The position numbers and the translations under genes were made by a program. A stretch of 64,000 bases of DNA, taken from Symsagittifera roscoffensis (lineage: Eukaryota > Xenacoelomorpha > Acoela > Convolutidae). This document shows, one piece after another, positions 58,801-64,000 of this stretch (positions are counted from its first letter, which is position 1; each line of letters opens with the position of its first letter). Below the pieces are notes generated by a model that saw nothing but the letters and a program-made list of their open reading frames with translations, did not search any database and was not told the origin of the DNA. The stretch is from positions 44,468,688-44,532,687 of the forward strand of contig NC_087069.1 in the NCBI RefSeq assembly GCF_963678635.1, read 5' to 3'.

Positions 58801-61800
58801 TTTTCAGGACACTGTGTGGCTAGTTAAATCATCTTGATGTGTTCATTGTTGTTCCATTCATCAGTTCTACTAGGTTAGCGATCGTTGCAGAAGCGGATTT
58901 GCTCTGTGGTAAATTTTTGTCCGAAAAAATTGTCACAAATTGGTTGTTTCCATTAGCTTCTGGTCTCGGCTACTGAATGTTTCTTCAGTTTTGACATCTT
59001 TGAAATACACAGCGATATTTTTATGGGTTTTAATGCGTTGTGGGTTTGCTGAAAGTTCATGGGAACACTATGTTTTTGATTTTGGTCTTTATGTTTCTGA
59101 AAGATGTCTTTTTTTGTGTTTGTTCTTGATGCGATCTTTTGTGGTACAAATTTTTTCATTTTTCAGGACACTGTGTGGCTAGTTAAGTCATCTTGATGTG
59201 TCCATTTTGGTTCCAATCATCAGTTCTACTAGGTTAGCGATCGTTGCAGAAGCGGATTTGCTATGTGGTATATTTTTGTCCGAAAAAATTGTCACAAATT
59301 GGTAGTTTCCATTAGCTTCTGGTCTCGGCTACTGAATGTTTCTTCAGTTTTGACATCTTTGAAATACACAGCGATATTTTTATGGGTTTTTAATGCGTTG
59401 TGGGTTTGCTGAAAGTTCATGGGAACACTATGTTTTTGATTTTGGTCTTTATGCTCCTGAAATATGTCTTTTTTTGTAATTGTTCTTGATGCGATCTTTT
59501 GTGGTACAAATTTTTTCATTTTTCAGGACACTGTGTGGCTAGTTAGGTCATCTTGATGTGTTCATTGTTGTTCCATTCATCAATTCTACTCGGTTAGAGA
59601 TTGTTGCAGAAGCAGATTTGCTCTGTGATAATTTTTTGTCCGAAAAAAGTTGTCACAATTTGGTAGTTTCCACTAGCTTCTGGTCTTGGCTACTGAATGT
59701 TTCTTCAGTTTTGTCATCTTTGAAATACATAGCGATATTTTTTTTGGGTTTTTAATGCGTTGTGGGTTTGCTGACAGTTCATAGGAGTACTATTGCTTTG
59801 TTTCTGGTCTTTATGTTTCTGAAATATGTCTTTTTTGTGTTTGTTCTTGATGCGATCTTTTGTGGTACAATTTTTTTCATTTTTCAGGACACTGTGTGGC
59901 TAGTTAAATTATCTTGATGTGTTCATTGTTGTTCCATTCATCAGTTCTACTGGGTTAGCGATCGTTGCAGAAACGGGTTTGCTTTGTGGTATTTTTTTGT
60001 CCGAAAAAAGTTGTCACAAATTGGTAGTTTCCACTAGCTTCTGGTCTCGGCTACTGAATGTTTCTTCATTTTTGACAACCAAAAAATACAGCGACATTTT
60101 TTTTGGGTTGTTATAATGTTAATGCGTTGTGGGTTTGCTGACGGTTCATGGGAGTACTAAGTTTTTGATTTTGGTCTTTATGTTTCTGAAAGATGTCTTT
60201 TTTTTGTGTTTGTTCTTGATGCCATCTTTTGTGGTACAAATTTTTTCATTTTTCAGGACACTGTGTGGCTAGTTAAGTCATCTTGATGTGTTAATTGTTG
60301 TTAAGTTCATCAATTCTACTGAGTTAGCGATCATTGCGGAAGCGGATTTTCTCGGTGGTACTTTTTTGTCCGAAAAAGTTGTCGTTACAAATTGGTAGTT
60401 TCCACTAGCTTCTGGTCTCGGCTACTGAATGTTTCTTCAGTTTTGACAACCAAAAAATACAGCGACATTTTTTTGGGTTATTAATATGTTAATGTGTTGT
60501 GGGTTTGCTTACGGTTCATGGGAGTACTAAGTTTTTGATTTTGGTCTTTATGTTTCTGAAAGATGTCTTTTTTTGTGTTTGTTCTTGATGCGATCTTTTG
60601 TGGTACAAATTTTTTCATTTTTCAGGACACTGTGTGGCTAGTTAAGTCATCTTGATGTGTCCATTTTGGTTCCAATCATCAGTTCTACTAGGTTAGCGAT
60701 AGTTGCAGAAGCGGATTTGCTCTGTGGTAAATTTTTGTCCGAAAAAATTGTCACAAATTGGTAGTTTCCATTAGCTTCTGGTCTCGGCTACTGAATGTTT
60801 CTTCAGTTTTGACATCTTTGAAAAACACAGCGATATTTTTATGGGTTTTTAATGCGTTGTGGGTTTGCTGAAAGTTCATGGGAACACTATGTTTTTTATT
60901 TTGGTCTTTATGCTCCTGAAATATGTCTTTTTTTGTAATTGTTCTTGATGCGATCTTTTGTGGTACAAATTTTTTCATTTTTCAGGACACTGTGTGGCTA
61001 GTTAGGTCATCTTGATGTGTTCATTGTTGTTCCATTCATCAATTCTACTCGGTTAGAGATTGTTGCAGAAGCAGATTTGCTATGTGGTAATTTTTTGTCA
61101 GAAAAAAGTTGTCAAAAGTTGGTAGTTTCCACTAGCTTCTGGTCTTGGCTACTGAATGTTTCTTCAGTTTTGACATCTTTGAAATACACAGCGATATTTT
61201 TTTGGGTTTTTAATGCGTTGTGGTTTTGCTGACAGTTCATAGGAGTACTATTGCTTTGTGTTTGGTCTTTATGTTTCTGAAATATGTCTTTTTTGTGTTT
61301 GTTCTTGATGCGATCTTTTGTGGTACAATTTTTTTCATTTTTCAGGACACTGTGTGGCTAGTTAAATCATCTTGATGTGTTCATTGTTGTTCCATTCATC
61401 ATTTCTACTGGGTTAGCGATCGTTGCAGAAGCGGGTTTGCTTTGTGGTTTTTTTTGTCCGAAAAAAGTTGTCACAAATTGGTAGTTTCCACTAGCTTCTG
61501 GTCTCGGCTACTGAATGTTTCTTCAGTTTTGACAACCAAAAAATACAGCGATATTTTTTTGGGTTGTTAATATGTTAATGCGTTGTGGGTTTGCTGACGG
61601 TTCATGGGAGTACTAAGTTTTTGATTTTGGTCTTCATATTTCTGAAAGATGTCTTTTTTTGTGTTTGTTCTTGATGCGATCTTTTGTGGTACAAGTTTTT
61701 TCATTTTTCAGGACACTGTGTGGCTAGTTAAGTCATCTTGATGTGTCCATTGTTGTTCCATTCATCAGTTCTACTAGGTTAGCGATCGTTGCAGAAGCGG

Positions 61801-64000
61801 ATTTGCTCTGTGGTAAATTTTTGTCCGAAAAAATTGTCACAAATTGGTAGTTTCCATTAGCTTCTGGTCTCGGCTACTGAATGTTTCTTCAGTTTTGACA
61901 TCTTTGAAATACACAGCGATATTTTTTTGGGTTTTTAATGCGTTGTGGGTTTGCTGACAGTTCATGGGAACACTATGTTTTTGATTTTGGTCTTTATGCT
62001 CCTGAAATATGTCTTTTTTTGTGTTTGTTCTTGATGCGATCTTTTGTGGTACAATTTTTTTTATTTTTCAGGAAACTGTGTGGCTAGTTAGGTCATCTTG
62101 ATGTGTTCATTGTTGTTCCATTCATCAATTCTACTCGGTTAGAGGTTGTTGCAGAAGCAGATTTGCTATGTGGTAATTTTTTGTCAGAAAAAAGTTGTCA
62201 AAAATTGGTAGTTTCCACTAGCTTCTGGTCTTGGCTACTGAATGTTTCTTCAGTTTTGACATCTTTGAAATACACAGCGATATTTTTTGGATTTTTAATG
62301 CGTTGTGGTTTTGCTGACAGTTCATAGGAGTACTATTGCTTTGTTTTTGGTCTTTATGTTTCTGAAATATGTCTTTTTTGTGTTTGTTCTTGATGCGATC
62401 TTTTGTGGTACAATTTTTTTCATTTTTCAGGACACTGTGTGGCTAGTTAAATCATCTTGATGTGTTCATTGTTGTTCCATTCATCAGTTCTACTGGGTTA
62501 GCGATCGTTGCAGAAGCGGGTTTGCTTTGTGGTATTTTTTTGTCCGAAAAAAGTTGTCACAAATTGGTAGTTTCCACTAGCTTCTGGTCTCGGCTACTGA
62601 ATGTTTCTTCAGTTTTGACAACCAAAAAATACAGCGACATTTTTTTGGGTTGTTAATATGTTAATGCGTTGTGGATTTGCTGACGGTTCATGGGAGTACT
62701 AAGTTTTTGATTTTGGTCTTTATGTTTCTGAAAGATGTCTTTTTTTTGTGTTTGTTCTTGATGCGATCTTTTGTGGTACAAATTTTTTCATTTTTCGGGA
62801 CACTGTGTGGCTAGTTAAGTCATCTTGATGTGTTCATTGTTGTTATGTTCATCAGTTCTACTGAGTTAGCGATCATTGCGGAAGCGGATTTTCTAGGTGG
62901 TACTTTTTTGTCCGAAAAAGTTGTCGTTACAAATTGGTAGTTTCCACTAGCTTCTGGTCTCGGCTACTGAATGTTTCTTCAGTTTTGACAACCAAAAAAT
63001 ACAGCGACATTTTTTTGGGTTGTTAATATGTTAATGCGTTGTGGGTTTGCTTACGGTTCATGGGAGTACTAAGTTTTTGATTTTGGTCTTTTTGTTTCTG
63101 AAAGATGTCCTTTTTTGTGTTTGTTCTTGATGCGATCTTTTGTGGTACAAATTTTTTCATTTTTCAGGACACTGTGTGGCTAGTTAAGTCATCTTGATGT
63201 TTTTCATTGTTGTTATGTTCATCAGTTCTACTAAGTTAGCGATCATTGTGGAAGCGGATTTTCTCGGTGGTACTTTTTTGTCCGAAAAAGTTGTCGTTAC
63301 AAATTGGTAGTTTCCACTAGCTTCTGGTCTCGGCTACTGAATGTTTCTTCAGTTTTGACAACCAAAAAATACCGCGACATTTATTTTTGGGTTGTTAATA
63401 TGTTAATGCATTGTGGGTTTGCTGACGTTTCATGGGAGTACTAAGTTTTTGATTTTGGTCTTTATGTTTCTGAAATAGGTCGTTTTTTGTGTTTGTTCTT
63501 GATGCGATCTTTTGTGGTACAATTTTTTTTTCATTTTTCAGGACACTGTGTGGCTAATTAAGTCATTTTGACGTGTTCATTGTTGTTTTGTTCATCAGTT
63601 CTACTGAGTTAGCGATCATTGCGGAAGGGGATTTTCTCGGTGGTACTTTTTTGTCCGAAAAAGTTGTCGTTACAAATTGGTAGTTTCAACTAGCTTCTGG
63701 TCTCGGCTACTGAATGTTTCTTCAGTTTTGACAACCAAAAAATACAGCGACATTTTTTTGGGTTGTTAATATGTTAATGCGTTGTGGGTTTGCTTACGGT
63801 TCATGGGAGTACTAAGTTTTTGATTTTGGTCTTTTTGTTTCTGAAAGATGTCTTTTTTTGTGTTTGTTCTTGATGCGATCTTTTGTGGTACAAATTTTTT
63901 CATTTTTCAGGACACTGTGTGGCTAGTTAAGTCATCTTGATGTTTTTCATTGTTGTTATGTTCATCAGTTCTACTAAGTTAGCGATCATTGTGGAAGCGG
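55890..64000 (+). repeat. Right-hand domain of satellite 1, enriched in the 370-bp subtype
   Basis: Monomers with GACAACCAAAAAATACAGCG and TTAATATGTTAATGCG appear at about 56076, 56447, 57535, 57903, 60073, 60444, 61530, 62616, 62986, 63356 and 63732. Up to about 62.5 kb they alternate with 360-bp types in blocks about 1458 bases long (compare 55921, 57379 and, after a gap, 59919 and 61378). From about 62800 to the edge only the long type remains, with anchors at 62799, 63168, 63542 and 63911. Confidence 0.75.

Larger units (their letters stand above)
16796..64000 (+). repeat. Satellite 1: giant tandem array, about 130 monomers of 360-374 bp
   Basis: One unit repeats head to tail from 16796 to the right edge and beyond. 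Using GACA(C/G)TGTGTGGCTAG as anchor, spacings are mostly 359-364 (for example 52981, 53341, 53701, 54063, 54423, 54783), and about 369-374 in a longer subtype. The best conserved blocks are TTAGCGATCGTTGCAGAAG, CACAAATTGGTAGTTTCCA with CTAGCTTCTGGTCT, CTTCAGTTTTGACATC and TTGATGCGATCTTTTGTGG. Subfamilies differ at linked sites: a CAGGACACTG type, a GAGGACAGTG type with GTTCGTTGTTGTCCCAATCC, and a type with ACAACCAAAAAATACAGC. Frames of 60-140 codons recur on both strands at the same monomer positions. Indels in T runs break them at random, so they are by-products and not genes. CGATCG recurs roughly every 360 bases. Confidence 0.97.

Noticed and set aside
16796-64000. Tandem gene family reading of the 60-140 codon frames
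   Set aside because: Frames are open on both strands at once, break at random T-run indels, lack any domain, and the noncoding blocks are as well conserved as the frames.
16796-64000. CRISPR-like repeat-spacer structure
   Set aside because: The whole 360-base unit is repeated; there are no unique spacers between short repeats, and the DNA is eukaryotic.

Overview
This is AT-rich animal DNA, most likely from an invertebrate, though the sequence does not name the organism. Three things point that way: a claudin-like four-helix membrane gene with an acceptor-like TTTTAG just before its start codon and AATAAA just after its stop, remains of a Ty3/Gypsy-type retroelement, and a very large satellite array. 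Nothing is bacterial: there are no operons, no Shine-Dalgarno sites and no CRISPR array.

Layout. Positions 1-3500 hold an old, broken Ty3/Gypsy-type LTR retrotransposon on the minus strand, running off the left edge; RNase H, reverse transcriptase and protease motifs are still readable. 3500-5447 shows no gene. The only convincing gene lies at 6925-8235 (+): a tetraspan protein of the claudin/PMP22 type with a very long glutamate-rich cytoplasmic tail. Clusters of the self-complementary decamer GATTATAATC lie on both sides of it (about 5990-6845, 9042-9252 and 9745-9845). Further out, two copies of a 270-290 bp dispersed repeat (5448-5719 and 11232-11517) lie in the same orientation. 8271-14800 is a patchwork of small repeats: a 26-bp minisatellite, a tRNA-like Pol III promoter remnant with G14, a C22 tract, a C/G-rich inverted repeat, a GAGCGGTTT repeat block, a duplicated 40-bp palindrome, a short TTAGG run, and a pair of direct repeats with the geometry of a miniature LTR element.

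From about 14.8 kb to the right edge the window is satellite DNA. Satellite 2 (about 14800-16660) has five diverged units with a period near 355 bp. A GTT-rich triplet repeat (16671-16769) marks the junction. Satellite 1 (16796-64000, continuing off the window) has about 130 units of 360-374 bp. It shows several subfamilies, higher-order units of 2 to 4 monomers, and several very recent tandem segmental duplications (about 719, 946, 1082 and 1455 bp). Short open frames occur on both strands of nearly every monomer. They are by-products of the repeat and are not annotated as genes.

The most interesting part is the satellite 1 domain structure, with its conserved block resembling a CENP-B box, next to an unrelated satellite of the same period. 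It is a candidate pericentromeric or centromeric region.
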